From assembly GCF_905220415.1 (NCBI RefSeq), contig NC_059562.1, forward strand, positions 2,929,501 to 2,993,500: a stretch of DNA of 64,000 nucleotides, in the 5' to 3' direction. This DNA comes from Colias croceus. Its lineage: Eukaryota > Arthropoda > Insecta > Lepidoptera > Pieridae. Within the stretch, counting starts at the first letter, position 1, and every line of letters begins with the position of its first letter. A program made the position numbers and the translations under genes. Below the pieces are notes generated by a model, which was given only the letters and a program-made list of their open reading frames with translations, searched no databases and was not told the origin of the DNA. Shown one piece after another: positions 20,920-33,655 of this stretch.

Positions 20920-23900
20920 TCAACCTCCCTCTATGTTCTCCAGTTCCAACATTTTATCCTTTTCGTGGGGTTCAGTTTCACCAATATTACCTTTCGTGCC
21001 TTTGAAATAACATTCAATTTCATACAAAGTTTTACCTTTCGTTTCTGGCAATAAGAAAAATAAGAAAACGCCGCAAATAGCAATACATATCCCGTACACA
21101 CAAAACGTTCCACTGACACCAATCTGTCTGAATGATGTTGGAGCTGTTTTCACAACAACGAAGAACATAATTGACAGGAACATTCCAGATATTCCACTAC
21201 CTAGAGATCTGTAAGCTAAGGGAAAGATTTCGCCAGCGATTGCCCAAGGTATTGGTAAAATTCCTAACGTCTTTCCAAAAATGTATATCAAAGTCGGGAT
21301 CACAGGCGTCCATTTGTACTCTTCAGGTATATAACCGAAATCTCTTAAGTATAAAAGCAAGGATGTCGTAAATAATGCAATTACACTGATATAGACACCC
21401 AAAAAGAGGACAGTTCTTCTGTTCAGTTTGTTCACAACGACACATGATAAAATGGCCGTTAGAAATCGTACCATGTCCACCATCAGCATGCTAGTACACG
21501 ATTCAATCGCACCCGCTGTCACTTCTTCCATCATAGGTACTGTATAAGACGGTACAACAGTCATACCAGATATTTGGAACAATATAAACATATACATCAT
21601 TATCACAGTGGGCTTATAAAATTCAGGCTTGCGCACGATTTCGAAGAACAGTTTAATTTTCGATTTCTTCGATGGTGCTGAGGTTTTCTTCTGGCTGTCG
21701 AGTAGGACTTCTAATTCCTTTTCGGAATTTTCATCGATACCTCTGAGCCAACGGAATGCTTTTCGGCATTCTTCAAATTTGCCTTTAGATGCCAGGAATG
21801 GTGCGGTTTCTGGTGATAAAGAGATCAATAATAGAGCTATGGCGTAGAAACTTCCGCACCCAACAGCAGCTGTTCTCCAATACAGGAATGTACCAAAGAC
21901 GTGGGCTACTAACATTCCTGTAGCGAAGGAAAATGCGATAGTTGCTAGAAAAGCTCCTCTGTGTTTTGGCGCGGAATATTCAGCGATGGAGACGGGAGCG
22001 GCGGCTGCTTGCAGTCCCATTGCGAAACCCTGAAATTGATACACAGTTTCAAATTAATCAAGTCTTAATATTTACTGTATTGTATAGTTTAATTTAAGTA
22101 GGTATATCATTATATTTCGAACATAATACGGACAATTAATAGCATGGGTATTGGTCACGTATTTAACATGAAACTGCCAGTGACATCTTATCATTTTCAA
22201 GGTCAGAGTCATATGTGATATAAAAAGGCTAATTTAAATTCAAGTAGTGTATACGTACATATGTACTGCATACAAATTATATATCGACGTCAAAATATCG
22301 AAGTAACTTTTGGAGATTCTGCATATTATAATTTCCTATATTTCAAAATCAAGCATTGATAACTTACAAAAAATTTAAACATAGATAGTTATAATAATAC
22401 AAATTTGTAACAATAATAAAATGTGTTTGATAAATTTCGAATCGTAATATAGTGCAAGTATGGTGCAATAATCTTTCTATCTGTATACGAAAATCGAAAT
22501 AAGGAAAAAATAACCCGGGGCACAGTCCAGTCCCACATAATAATATATTTACAGTACTTATTACAAAGAAACCTCATCAATCTATTTGTTTTCCGTACTT
22601 TGCACGTTAAATTAAATCGCGTATCATATAAATAGGCGCGTAGATCTCATTGAGTCAATTTTGCCATTTTGACTCGAAACCATTCTCAAATGACGCAATT
22701 GACCTAAAGTCAATCAGAGATAATGGAGCACACGATTCAAAACGTTTCGTCAATTATATGCGAAATAAGTATCGTCTGTTTGTCTGCAACAATGGCAGAT
22801 TTAGTATGGGAAGTGGCGTCATTTTTATTTTTAGGGCATCGACCACACCTTTTAAATACAAAATAGTCCAATAGACCATCTTATTATGACATGTATATTG
22901 TATAATGTATATTGTTATACCTCTAGACTCAGTCGATTTTAGAGCTGTTGCGTTCTGAACATTCAAACATAATTTTTTCGGATTTGAAAGTGTCTTGACC
23001 CCGTGTGAGTAATTAAGGGTTATTAAGCAATATTAATAAATAAATTGAAGTATTTTAATCGTTAAGATATTTTATTTACCTGTAAAGATCTGCTAACAAG
23101 TATCACAGCGGGGTCTTTAGCAGTAACCAATAGGGCCCAGCCACACAGCGCAGGCAAGCAGCTCAGCTGGTTGGTGAGACGACGGCCTAATTTCTGAAGA
23201 CAAAAAGGCGCCATGACGATCCCGGATATCAGCGCTAAGCCCAGGATTGATGCTGGAAGAATAAAAAATACAATTTATAGTTGTAGGTACATAATTATAA
23301 GGGCTTCTGAAAAACCGCGTTTTTTTAGACAACTATAATAGCTGAGACGCAACCTCGACTCTGTAAGACAGGTCGTAATAGGGCGTGGAATAAGATAATG
23401 ATAAGAAGATAATGATGCTTCAGTAGCTTATTATATGAATTATGAAAATTCAACTTTCAAATCATCTAATTAATATTCATATTCGTAAAAATTAATCATA
23501 TATATTGTAGTAGTAATATATAGAGAAAAGAGTGGTGGTAATATGTATTAGGTAATCGTAGTAGTAATATATTATAGTCATAAGAAAAAAAAAAGGAAAC
23601 TAACGTTGCTATAGATGCATGTGAGCTAAAAGTAATTAAAAGTTTTGGTAAAATAATCTGTGGCATATAATTATAATATGATAGGTCAGAAGTGAAAGGA
23701 TCGTCTGGGTTAGGCAATTGGCAATAATTGTAATTTATCCGAATTTATATGAAAGTGTTATTATTATGCGCCATGTTAGCTATTATTGAGTCTTTAGAAG
23801 ACAACCTGTATTATGCCGACGAGTACAGACGGGCGTGTAAAATGTATTATAATAATATAATGATAATGTTAATTTTATATCACATAAAGCGGATAAAATT

Positions 23901-26900
23901 AGAACGTGTTTGTTGAGATATGTACATACATACAAAACTATACGTAGGTATACATATAAGTACAGTTTTGTTCGGGACTGATTGCAGGTTGGCATGCACC
24001 TAATATAATTATTTTAAAATTTTATGCATTCCTGAGATGTAAAATGAAATATACCTTTACATAGCTATAAGCTATTGGTTGTACTGTATCATCTGATCAT
24101 AATCATCATGACTGACCGGTTGGCTTGATTGGTAGTGGCCCTGCCTTCCAAGCCGGAGGTCGTGGGTTCGATTTCCACCCGGAGCAAATTATTGTTTGAT
24201 GAACATAGATGTTTTCTCTGTGTCTGGGTGTTAATTATCTATATAGTATCTATATGTATTTATTTAAAATTATATATTTATCAGCCATATGATTTCCATA
24301 ACACAAGCGAAAGCTTAGTATGGTATCAGATCGTGCCGTGTGTGATGATTGTCCTGAAATATTTATTTATTTATCTGATCCATGATCATCAAGAATATAA
24401 TATAAGAACAATTAAATAACCCATAGGCCATACCTGTGGTAAGTGTGCACTATCATATTTTGCGTGCACAATGCACAAGGGAACGTCTAACCCTTTAAGG
24501 CTCCAGATATAAAGAGCTTATATGCAATAAAATACGTTTCTGATACGAGATGTCTAAAAGCATTTATAATTGACACAATCGATATACCTACATACAATCT
24601 AGAATAGAAATATGTTATTAACATAACTATGAGGTATAATAACGGGTCTTATGATTTGCGATTTGCACATTACGTAATATTATGTAACATAAAAAATATA
24701 CCACGTAGACAGCGTCACAGAATAATAACTAGTAGCTAGCTAACAGTGGTTCGATTAACAGATCACAGAATGCCTCGTAATTATTTATGATTACCTATCA
24801 TTTTGTTTTTCAAATTGTCTTGTCCTTGATGAACACAAAAATAAATAAATCCTCTCAAATATTAGCGTGCAGCTCTTTACATATAAACATATTTAAACAA
24901 CCGTCTATTATTTGTATATTAACGTAATTTGTTCGTTTCTATTGTTACAAGGAAGTCATCATTATGGTACACAGTTTTTGTAATACAATAGTTTGAGTTT
25001 AAGTAATCGTACACTTGAATCATTACTAAGAATTGTAAAGCTAAGTATACCTAAACAATGAAATATCGTAGTCAATTGGATACAAAACAAAAGGTAAATC
25101 ACCAATTTTAGGTATTTTTTTTTGAGATGAGAAAATGTATATCTGTAACATTGAGTTAATATGTACCTACGTGTCTGTAAACACTATTTGACAGAATTAG
25201 ATTATCTATTTATTTATTTGACAATATAATGCACATAAACGGATTGATACAGTACATAAGGCGGCCTTATCGCTTACCAGCGTTCTTCCAGGCTACCCAA
25301 GGTGTGGGTAAAAAGAAGGTAAAATAAAACTTATGTTTCCAAATATTTGAGGTCATAAGTGTATTATTATTGAACATGGTGGACACCAGTGGCATTGACC
25401 TTCCAAATGCCTTAAAAAATAACTTCCTACGGCTTGAAAATCTTGTATAGGTAATCTGACAAAATTTCTAAGCAAGATCAATAAAATGAAAATTCATCTG
25501 GTGACTGAGACTTGTGGCCTCTCCCTTAAATTGTCTGGTCATGTACCTAGGTCATATGTCCATTATAAAATATATTGTCATCAATATATCTAATAGGTAA
25601 ACAACATATTGTAGCATAAATGATAAACGAATGTATTTCCCCACTATTTCACCACGTCATCATTGGCCATTTTCGTCTATTTCAGACGATTTCAGTTTCC
25701 AAGTAGACAGGTCTACAGTAGACTACAGGTAATATAAACAGTTATACAGTACAGGTAATAGAATATGTTTTATGTAGTATTGAGTAATATTCTGTGTAGA
25801 CTGTAGAAAACATAAAAAAGGTTTGAATTTATATTTTTGGTTTTATGGCATGCAAATTTATATTCATAAAAAAGGTGTTATTCAATTATGCAAAAGTCGA
25901 ATACCATCAAAAAATAAACACACTACACAGTTAATCTCATTTATTTATAGTGTTGTTATTGATCCTTGATATGTGAAAAAAAAATAATTAAAGTCCGTTT
26001 AAAGTGGATCAAAATAGAGCCTAAAGGAGCCGGTTACATGCAAACATACCTACAGATGAAGCTAATAAAAGCGTATTATAAAGAGACTGTTCTCAATTAA
26101 CATACAGACTAATATTATGTTTGAGAACGTACTAGTGTTATAGAAAAACCACGCATAAAGGTATACTAACCAATCCAGGACTCATGTTCTGGAGTGAGAC
26201 GCAGCACGGAGTCTGGTTTTCGCAGTTGCTCCAGCAGTACTCCAGGATATGCGATGTTAGCACCCGTACCGATCATGTACATCACTATACCGCTAACTGC
26301 TAGGAACTGTAACAATATTTCATGGTGTAAAAAAGAGCGTGTGGACGAGCACACGTGTCAGAAGTGAAACTTCTTCTCTTCAAAGAGGATAGAACCTAAT
26401 TAAGAGGCTTCTACCTACAGTCTGTCTTAGTTTTGTTCAGTGTCACAAAAGTTGAAGCCTGTTTTAACTCTGTTCTGTATTTTTAGACGAGTAGGCTGTA
26501 GGTTAATTATATTCTGGAAGAAACGGAGAAATAGTTTATGGAAAAAATAATAAATAGATATTCTATACTTTTTCCATACTGCTTACTGATATTGATATTT
26601 CACCATACATTCAAAATAATAATAGTTTGTAAGTAGGTAATCGTAATAACTAAATATATCAATCACACAATTGCACTATCTCAAGAATATAATTTGCAGT
26701 TTGATTGTTTTATGTCTTGACCCAAAAACCTCTGAAATTGCATTTAGTCGACATCATTTCGCGACATACATAATGGCTCGACAAAAATACAATAATTCAA
26801 CCCAGATTATATTAATGTATATTTTCGTATTATAACACATTATTTCATTTATAAAATATAATATCAAAGACGTTGAACAAAAAAATATTCAGTGATTTCC

Positions 26901-27867
26901 GGTTCCTTTATCTTATGGGAAATGACGACACACCTATTTCCTGATTACTTCAATTTGCCGCAAAATTGTTTTTACTTTAACTCGGGTTTTACAATTCCCT
27001 TTAATATTGTTAATAAAAATAAAAAGCTATATTAATTTATAATTTATAATTTATAATTTAATTTAAGCTGCATTTCGACGTTGACACGACATTTGCGATG
27101 ATATCCATAAATTCCTCCGTGTCTTAAGAAAGTAGTGATTAAGATGATTATTTTCTTATGATATATTTTTTAGAACTAAATCGTTTTACGAGTAAGTGAA
27201 TAGTTATAAATAATAGTGTAATCATATCCCATAATTTAAATTAATTATAAAAAAAAATATTATTCGTTTAAATGTTATATTTCTTTAGTATAAAGTTTTC
27301 TAAACGAATCTTTCTTGTGTGGACAAAACTATTTTCCTTTCATATTTTATATAAATTTAACTACAAGAAACAACCGACGTCTCTTACAAGGAAATAATTA
27401 ATTACCTAACACATTATATAGAGAAAGTTTATTTAAGTTTATTTATGTAATAAAAATCTTAAAAAAATGTTATCTTTAGTTGTTTTAATTTAAATTGAGC
27501 GCATAATATTATCTCATTTGATATCAACTGAGAAATACGCGAATTAAACTGCGTTAATTTGTAAAATACAAAAGAGCAAACAGTCCATTAGTTATGTATG
27601 TAGGTACATAAACTTCCTTATAAAATAAAAATAAGAAGTTCGAAAATAAGATAAAAAAAGATTAATTATTTCACCTTTCGTTCCGTCGAAATTGTTTTTT
27701 TTTAATTATATCACTTATAAAACCTTCCGTGTTTCTTACTCTTATTTAACAATTACATAAATAGAATCTCGTTTATTTCATATTCTTACCTGTCTCAAAA
27801 ACGGAGACATTTTTTGCTTGATGTCGACGCTTTCTGGGCCCGTGGTGTCCAATAGTTTACCAGCCAT
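20920..27867 (-). CDS. MFS sugar transporter (Tret1/SLC2-like), paralogue 2
   Basis: Facilitative sugar carrier of the MFS, predicted twelve-helix membrane protein; substrate unknown. Four exons on the minus strand: 27790-27867, 26171-26306, 23080-23252 and 20920-22029. All have GT/AG borders and closing phases, giving 498 residues starting MAGKLLDTTGPESVDIKQ. Exon 2 ends in ESWI plus a split Ala codon, exactly as in paralogue 1, and both exons 2 are 136 nt. Signatures: LGRR in loop 2-3, EYSAPKHRG in loop 4-5, SPETAPFL where PESPRWL is usual, LNRRT in loop 8-9, GEIFPLAYR in loop 10-11 and PETKGKTLYEIE near the C-terminus. The start ATG has a good context (CAAACATGG). The extra intron falls between Gln129 and Gly130. 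An acceptor in the 5' UTR suggests an additional upstream exon. It is tail to tail with paralogue 1, implying an inverted duplication. Confidence 0.92.
24113..24382 (+). mobile_element. tRNA-derived SINE
   Basis: The head reads ACCGGTTGGCTTGATTGGTA (A box region), then GGTCGTGGGTTCGATTTCCA (B box), then CCCGGAGCA, a tRNA-like start. A body with CTGTGTCTGGGTG and CATAACACAAGCGAAAGCTTA follows. The tail CCTGAAATATTTATTTATTT is the usual end of lepidopteran SINEs. It does not fold as a functional tRNA. Confidence 0.75.
25205..25312 (-). mobile_element. Non-LTR retrotransposon 3' tail fragment
   Basis: The minus strand reads GGTAGCCTGGAAGAACGCTG, then GTAAGCGATAAGGCCGCCTT, matching the tail at 33440-33655 (GCCTGGAAGAGATC, then GTGATAAGGCCGCCTTCTG). 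It is 5'-truncated. Confidence 0.55.
26330..26375 (-). repeat. Fragment of the GAAGTGAAACTTCTT repeat next to a splice acceptor
   Basis: The plus strand reads GAGCACACGTGTCAGAAGTG then AAACTTCTTC. On the minus strand it lies 24 bp upstream of exon 2 of sugar transporter 2, so it supplies part of the branch-point region. Confidence 0.55.
27033..27064. repeat. AT-rich microsatellite
   Basis: About four tandem copies of a 9-bp unit (TTTATAATT) in intron 1 of sugar transporter 2. Confidence 0.7.
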
Positions 27868-27921
27868 GTTTGCAGCTACCAATCTACTGAATTGGCATTC
27901 TTGTCAAACTATTGGAGTAAT
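27868..27921 (-). promoter_or_regulatory. 5' UTR exon segment of sugar transporter 2
   Basis: The minus strand has a good acceptor (TTCTTTATTTATCAACAG) ending at 27922, 54 nt before the ATG. A spliced leader exon therefore probably lies further upstream; I cannot locate it. Confidence 0.4.
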
Positions 27922-29994
27922 CTGTTGATAAATAAAGAATATTTTGTAGGGAAAAGGTTTAAAGTATAAAAAAGGGAAATTTCTACTTAAGAAACTAGTG
28001 TAGAGGTAAGAGATTAGATGATTTGATATAATTTTTTTGCTTGTTTGTTACGATTTCGCAAGAACGACTAGACCGATTTTTATCATTAAAACGCTACATT
28101 ATTATCAAGATATGTTTTATAAAATATGTGCGTTAACAAACTATGGACAATAAACAATGTGCAGACATGAATAATGTATCAAGATTAGATGTAAATAAAA
28201 ATAAACATTATTAACAACATGGTCTGTTCCATTGAATTAAGTGAAGGAATTAGGAAGTCACAATGACATTGTATAAAATAAACTTATTCATAAATATATT
28301 TTATAATAAATATATTTTATAAAAAAGGAAGTAAGAAAGAGCTTAATTATGAACATCATATGCTGCAAACATATGCTGGTAGTATAGCTGGTATGTAGTA
28401 TGAAAAAGGTTTATTAATTAGTTTGTTTAGCAAGGACTCTACATTTTCATAATAGAGTAATACTGTTTAAATAATTATGAAGGATTTGATACATTTTTGC
28501 ACCTGCATTACTATCTTTAGTATTTGCGAACAGATTGTAGTCGGGCTACTTTATATAAGGTGCATTTTGACCTTAGGGTAGAAAATAGCAAAGCGGTAGC
28601 GGAACTTTACTATGACATAATTAATATGGCTCAAGTTAATCATCTTGTCTACGGTACGCACCATATTCTGAGATGCAATCAATGTTATCAGAGAGATCTA
28701 TTGATTGTTAATTATAAATCTGTTCCTTGTATAGCTGTGTCTCATTTCCTGCCATTCTGAGTCTGACATAGTGACATGCTTTTTGTTTCATGCAACGTAT
28801 TGGTTTAACAAAGACCTTTTGGATACTTAATTGTATTTTCTGTTTCAAAAAAAATTAATTAGTTATTTTAATTAAAAACACACTTTCATATTATATCCTG
28901 CACTTAATTGACTTTTAATCAGTTTGAAACTTTTTGCCAAGAAAAAATTTGCATTTGGTATTGACTTTTTAATTATTTTACTGTACATTCTGTATGTTAT
29001 AGTTACCTAGTATTGCTCGTATCTTTCACTGCCAAGTTTGTCCCACGAGGGAAACTTGTCTGTCAAGTAATGATGAATGTGTGAATGTGTGCGAATATGT
29101 CCATGTGTGTGTCTAGTGACGTCACACATCGGACTCTAGGAGAAATCGCGTTGGTCTCATTTGATGAACGAGGCAGACATTTATCGCTTTCATAATATCC
29201 TTCCGCATTTTAATAATTTATCTTAGAGCAATTTAGACCACCGTTAGGTATGTAACCTTTTTTCGATACTTTTTCAGCCAACTTCAAAATACGAGTAGGT
29301 AGACTAGTAGACTGTATTTTTTGTGTTTGTTACATCATAACTTTTGACTGGGTGAACCGATTTTGATGATTCTATTTTTATTTGATAGGCCTTTCATTTT
29401 GTCCAGTTCTGATAATTTAAAGACAGCCTTAGTTTTTAACCATTGATTTTTCGAAAGAGCGCATTTCAAATAACTGTTATTTATGTAGACGTTTGCATAA
29501 AAATTAAAACAATCTGTATAGACGTCAATACTTAGTAATTTAATCTGCTTTGTCAATATATCACGGTCGTTTATATCAAGGGTCACGCTTCGAAGAACAC
29601 ACACAATAATATTTATAAACTTGGATTTGTTTTTATTTTATACATATTTAACCCCTTATTGCATGAATTATTAAGGAGATGAAATAAAAATTATTTTTTT
29701 GCAAAAAAGTGTTTATTAGACCTTACATTATGAGATCAAATTGAGAAAAAAAATTATTTACTTATATTATAGAAAATATATAACGGCGCCATATATGGAC
29801 TCGTATGCAGTGTTTGTTGTATTTTTTCTGTCATATATGGCTTCGTATGCAATTAGAAAAAAGTAACTGATTAATAAAATAAAAACATATTCCGGACTAA
29901 TTTCACACACACGGTTGCTAAGCCCCAAACTAAACTTAAGCTTGTATCCTGAATGCTTAGTCAACTGATATGCTACATATACTTTACATAAATC

Positions 29995-30231
29995 CTATCC
30001 TACTTATATTATAAATTCGAAAGTTTGTGAGGGTGGATGTATGTGTATGTGTTTGTTTGTTACTGTTTCACGCAAATACTACTGAACCGACTTCTATGAA
30101 ATTTAGCACACATAATATAGAGGGTAACTTGGACTAACACATAGGATAGGTTTTATCCCGAAAATCCCACGGGAACGGGAACTATGCGGGGTTTTCTTTG
30201 AAAACGCGGGCGAGGCCGCGGGCGAAATGTT
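29995..30231 (+). mobile_element. Diverged Helitron family 1 copy
   Basis: Starts TCCTACTTATATTATAAATT, contains CCCACGGGAACGGGAACTAT and the terminal GCGGGCGAGGCCGCGGGCGA hairpin. It ends GTTAG instead of CTAG. Confidence 0.6.
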
Positions 30232-30344
30232 AGTACTTTATATGGATACCTAAATAACACTCAGAATCACAGCCAACTTATACTTCGTGAAATTGCTTAA
30301 AACAATTACGTTTGTCATTATAACATAAAAACACGTTATATTTT

Positions 30345-30620
30345 TCACATAACGTGAAGGAACGAAATTGGAACAATATAGGCATAGCTGACGGGCGTTC
30401 TTCTTCCAAATTCGGTAATGACTAATCCCATCAGATCGTACAGAATCAAAGTGAAAATCCAGATGTCCTGCAGGAGTTTTTCGTAGCTTTTTTGCGGTAA
30501 TTGGCGAGTCAGAAATACTGAGGAGACTCCAGAGATGCCGATGTTTCTAAGTTTTTGAGAGACGACCACGTCTTTTGGTAATAAGAGCTTTCCCTGACTT
30601 TCGCATTTGCTCTGAAACGG
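30345..30620 (-). CDS. Orphan coding-like exon, product unknown
   Basis: An open minus-strand frame of 91 codons runs from a possible acceptor (TTTTTAATTAG) to a TGA. It reads PFQSKCESQGKLLLPKDVVV at the start and LVITEFGRRTPVSYAYIV near the end, with hydrophobic and amphipathic stretches between. It is less AT-rich than its surroundings. The FGRRT group and preceding hydrophobic segment faintly recall the loop 8-9 region of the nearby sugar transporters, but the N-terminal half does not fit a membrane helix and the segment is several residues short. It could be a decayed transporter exon, part of an unrelated helical protein, or chance. I found no neighbouring exons. Confidence 0.22.
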   Translation of the reverse strand, partial: PFQSKCESQGKLLLPKDVVVSQKLRNIGISGVSSVFLTRQLPQKSYEKLLQDIWIFTLILYDLMGLVITEFGRRTPVSYAYIVPISFLHVM

Positions 30621-31624
30621 CTAATTAAAAATCATACAGTGGCATATAGCATGAGTCTGTATTTATTGATGATGATATAATATTTACATGCTTAGCATAG
30701 TGAGATAAAAGTGTCTAGGATCGATACTGGAACAATCAGTGAAAGTATCCATGCTGTGCTTGAATGCATACCCAGCCACATATGACATAATATATTTTGG
30801 ACGGAATGCATACGAAGCCAAATATGACAGATTTGGAAAAGTACAAAAAACATGATTAAAGCAAAAAAAACAACCTAACCAAATGTTTTACCTTATTTTA
30901 GAAAGACTAAAGAATGAAGAAATATTTTTTTTCATGGCTTTACTCACCTTTTTGATATTGAAATCTTAATTTGAAAATCACGGTTTTTTCCGCGCACCCA
31001 AACCGTCGCACGCCCTAGACTAAATCTATAATATATCTGATGGATAATATTTACACTGTATAAATTAATTACATTCCAATTCTCGATGAAATGCTGTTTA
31101 AGATGTAAGGTAGTTTTTTTAGATATTGTTTATAGTTAGCCTATAAAAAATTCATAAACTTCGTCGTCCATATATGGCTCCGTATGCGGTAAGGGGTTAA
31201 GATTTTATCAATTTCAAGTGGACCTAGTACACATCAAACTACAATGGAAATATCCTTATTGTAGGATAGAGTTTCGTAGTAATATAAATTTTTATCATCC
31301 CTAAATATTTCAGGTCTTATACATATTAAGAAAATGGAGATACTCCGGAATATATTGCTTAGCCTTAAGATATAATAAAATCATATATTCCGATAAATAT
31401 GTACCAGGATCTCTACTATTTAAAGAATATTTGTGCCCTTGATCAAAAATAGACACGTAAGAATTACTCATTCCTGGGTCAGGAATTCCCTAGTTAATGA
31501 CATTGAACTTGTCTAGAACATTACAAATTCGATAAATTTTTTTGAATAATTTATGAGAATTATGCAAACAATAGTGCATCAAGATCTCTTCTATAATTTT
31601 TTTCTCGAACTTTCTACTAGAAAG

Positions 31625-31787
31625 GAGAATAAAACTGAAGAGTTGATTTGTTTGTTTGTTTGAACGCGCTAGTCTCAGGAACGATCCGGGTCCGATTTGA
31701 GAAATTATTAGGCTATACATAGGTATCATTTACAAATTGACCAACAGGAGCGGAGTACTGCGGGTGAAACCGCGGGGCTCAGGTAGT
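31625..31787 (+). mobile_element. Diverged Helitron family 2 copy
   Basis: AATAAAACTGAAGAGTTGAT, then GTTTGTTTGAACGCGCTAGT and GGGTGAAACCGCGGGGCTCA. It has internal deletions and the 3' end reads GGTAG. Confidence 0.6.
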
Positions 31788-31831
31788 TTCTGTTATATAA
31801 TATGTCTGCACGGGATTTCACTCGGGGTCTT

Positions 31832-32154
31832 TTAGAACGAACCAAGGGCGAAGTAAGGATTAAAATCGATAACCATTCGTTCTTGTGACCTGAAAAATTT
31901 ACTTTTCTTCCATCGTTTGCGTTGAATGTGTATTTTATTCCGATTTAATTTCACCTTGCTGTTCTGACGTCAATAGTCCCTTTACAATTCCTTGGATGAA
32001 CAGAAATGCGTAGGTTGCAATAGAAGTGCGGTAATGAGGGCCCTTTTGTATTCTTAATGTCACTCCCATTATACATTACTTGTTCCTCGTGTAGTGATTT
32101 GATTGAAAGGAGAAGTAGGAGTAATTGTGAATGAAGGTCGCATATCAACTTCAT
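31832..32154 (-). CDS. Possible small secreted protein, two exons
   Basis: Exon 1 (31955-32154) opens MKLICDLHSQLLLLLLSIKS, a convincing signal-peptide shape, and ends at CAAG|GTGAAA. A 65-nt intron closes with TTTTTCAG. Exon 2 (31832-31889) continues in phase to SQERMVIDFNPYFALGSF and a stop, giving 85 residues. The mature part would have only two cysteines and no domain I recognise. Support is limited to open frame, splice sites and leader, so chance is quite possible. Confidence 0.25.
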
Positions 32155-33439
32155 CGTCTGGTTTCCGTCCTTGACTTCAAAAGACCTAAGTTTTAGGAGT
32201 GTTTTTTTGCTTGGCCTTTTTATCGACTCCCGTAAGCAAGTAAAGTTTTATTTGAGGATAGGTTGTTAACCTTATATTGGCCATTTGAGAGAATTTATCA
32301 GGTACCTTTGGGTTAATGACCAATTTATGACTATGTGATGACGATTGTTTTTGCATAGCAATCTTTTTAGTTTGTATGCACTGTGAGACTGTTCTGTTAT
32401 TATACCACATGGTATAATTACAACCATAATTAAGGTAAATTGAGTGGTGTTAGGTGTTATTTGTAAGATTCACGACTATGTTTATGTATAATGAAGGCTT
32501 TTAGGTTGCAGTAGTATCTCTAATATTTTTCATTTGTTTATTGACATCATTGAATAAGGTATTATTTTCAGGTAACTTTATTTTAAATATTTTACGATGA
32601 AAATATGAATTCGACATCGAAATATGTTTTCTAAACTCCATTCCATCGATCCACCGATGATTGCATCTCATTAAAATTTAAATTCAAATTAATAGGAAGT
32701 TGTTCACTACTCTTTGCTGATTGTTAATTATTAGATATAACTTAAACGTTTTAATGAATACTGTTTATCTTAAATGTAATGACTCATATTGCACATGGTA
32801 TTTGGTTAATCGGGGCACATTGGGGGAATCGTCGCGGGTGCGGGGTGACCATTTAGATAAAACTTTGCGCTTATTTCATACAAATTTACAATACATAATA
32901 TGTATTTTAGTATTTATTGCGTTATTACTCAGACACTTTCCATTTTAAGTATTCTAGGTTTGTACTCTATGATATAGACTATTACCTAATTATAGTTAAG
33001 ATGCTTGGTTGCTATTATGTAATATTCGTTGTATTTTTAATAACGTTTTAATAAGGTTTGGAATTTTACATAAGCGGGCTGCGGGAGGCAGTCCAGAGTT
33101 CGTATCAGCATTGTTATCGAAGCTGATTTTAAAAGTTTTTATTTCATTTCTCAGAACCAGCTTCGAAGGTTGTACTTGCTATTTTATTTTGAAAATGACT
33201 GATTGTGGTGTAAGTTACTTTGTTCATATGAAGTGAAGGTTATCGCAGATATTTTTATTTTAGTGTACTTTTGTCTTTTATTATTTTATATGTATTATTG
33301 TATATGTATTTATAATATGTATGTACATATATATATATATATTTTACATATGATATGTTTATTTTTTTTTATGTATGTTTTTATTTTATAGTATTTAGTT
33401 TATAATCTTTATTAAATAATATTTTTATTATCTTTGTAT

Positions 33440-33655
33440 AACATTATTATTTATTTATCTTTGCGTATACTTTCTACCAACCTACCTCCTATTTCTAGTT
33501 TATTATTTATCCTTCTATCAGTTGGTTGCCTGGAAGAGATCACTCTTGAGTGATAAGGCCGCCTTCTGTGCTGTTTTTCTTTTAGAATAAGTTTTGTTTG
33601 TATTGTATGTATTTTGGCAGCACAATAAAGAGTATAAATAAAAAAAATAAATAAT
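33440..33655 (+). mobile_element. Non-LTR retrotransposon (LINE) 3' tail
   Basis: GTTGGTTGCCTGGAAGAGAT, then CTTGAGTGATAAGGCCGCCT, then a T-rich segment and GGCAGCACAATAAAGAGTAT before an A-rich end. This order is a common 3' end of lepidopteran LINEs. A second fragment is at 25205-25312 (-). Confidence 0.55.

Larger units (their letters stand above)
23253..26170. other. Intron 2 of sugar transporter 2: repeat content
   Basis: The 2.9-kb intron holds a SINE (24113-24382) and a minus-strand LINE 3' tail (25205-25312). The rest is AT-rich, with no coding exon that I can see. Confidence 0.6.
27922..31831. other. Intergenic, low gene content
   Basis: Contains one Helitron and one orphan coding-like exon (30345-30620). 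A fragment near 29335-29400 (CATAACTTTTGACTGGGTGA) reads like part of an interspersed repeat. Nothing else is supported. Confidence 0.5.

Noticed and set aside
24113..24185. Apparent tRNA gene with A and B boxes
   Set aside because: The cloverleaf is imperfect and a SINE body and tail follow, so I call a SINE.
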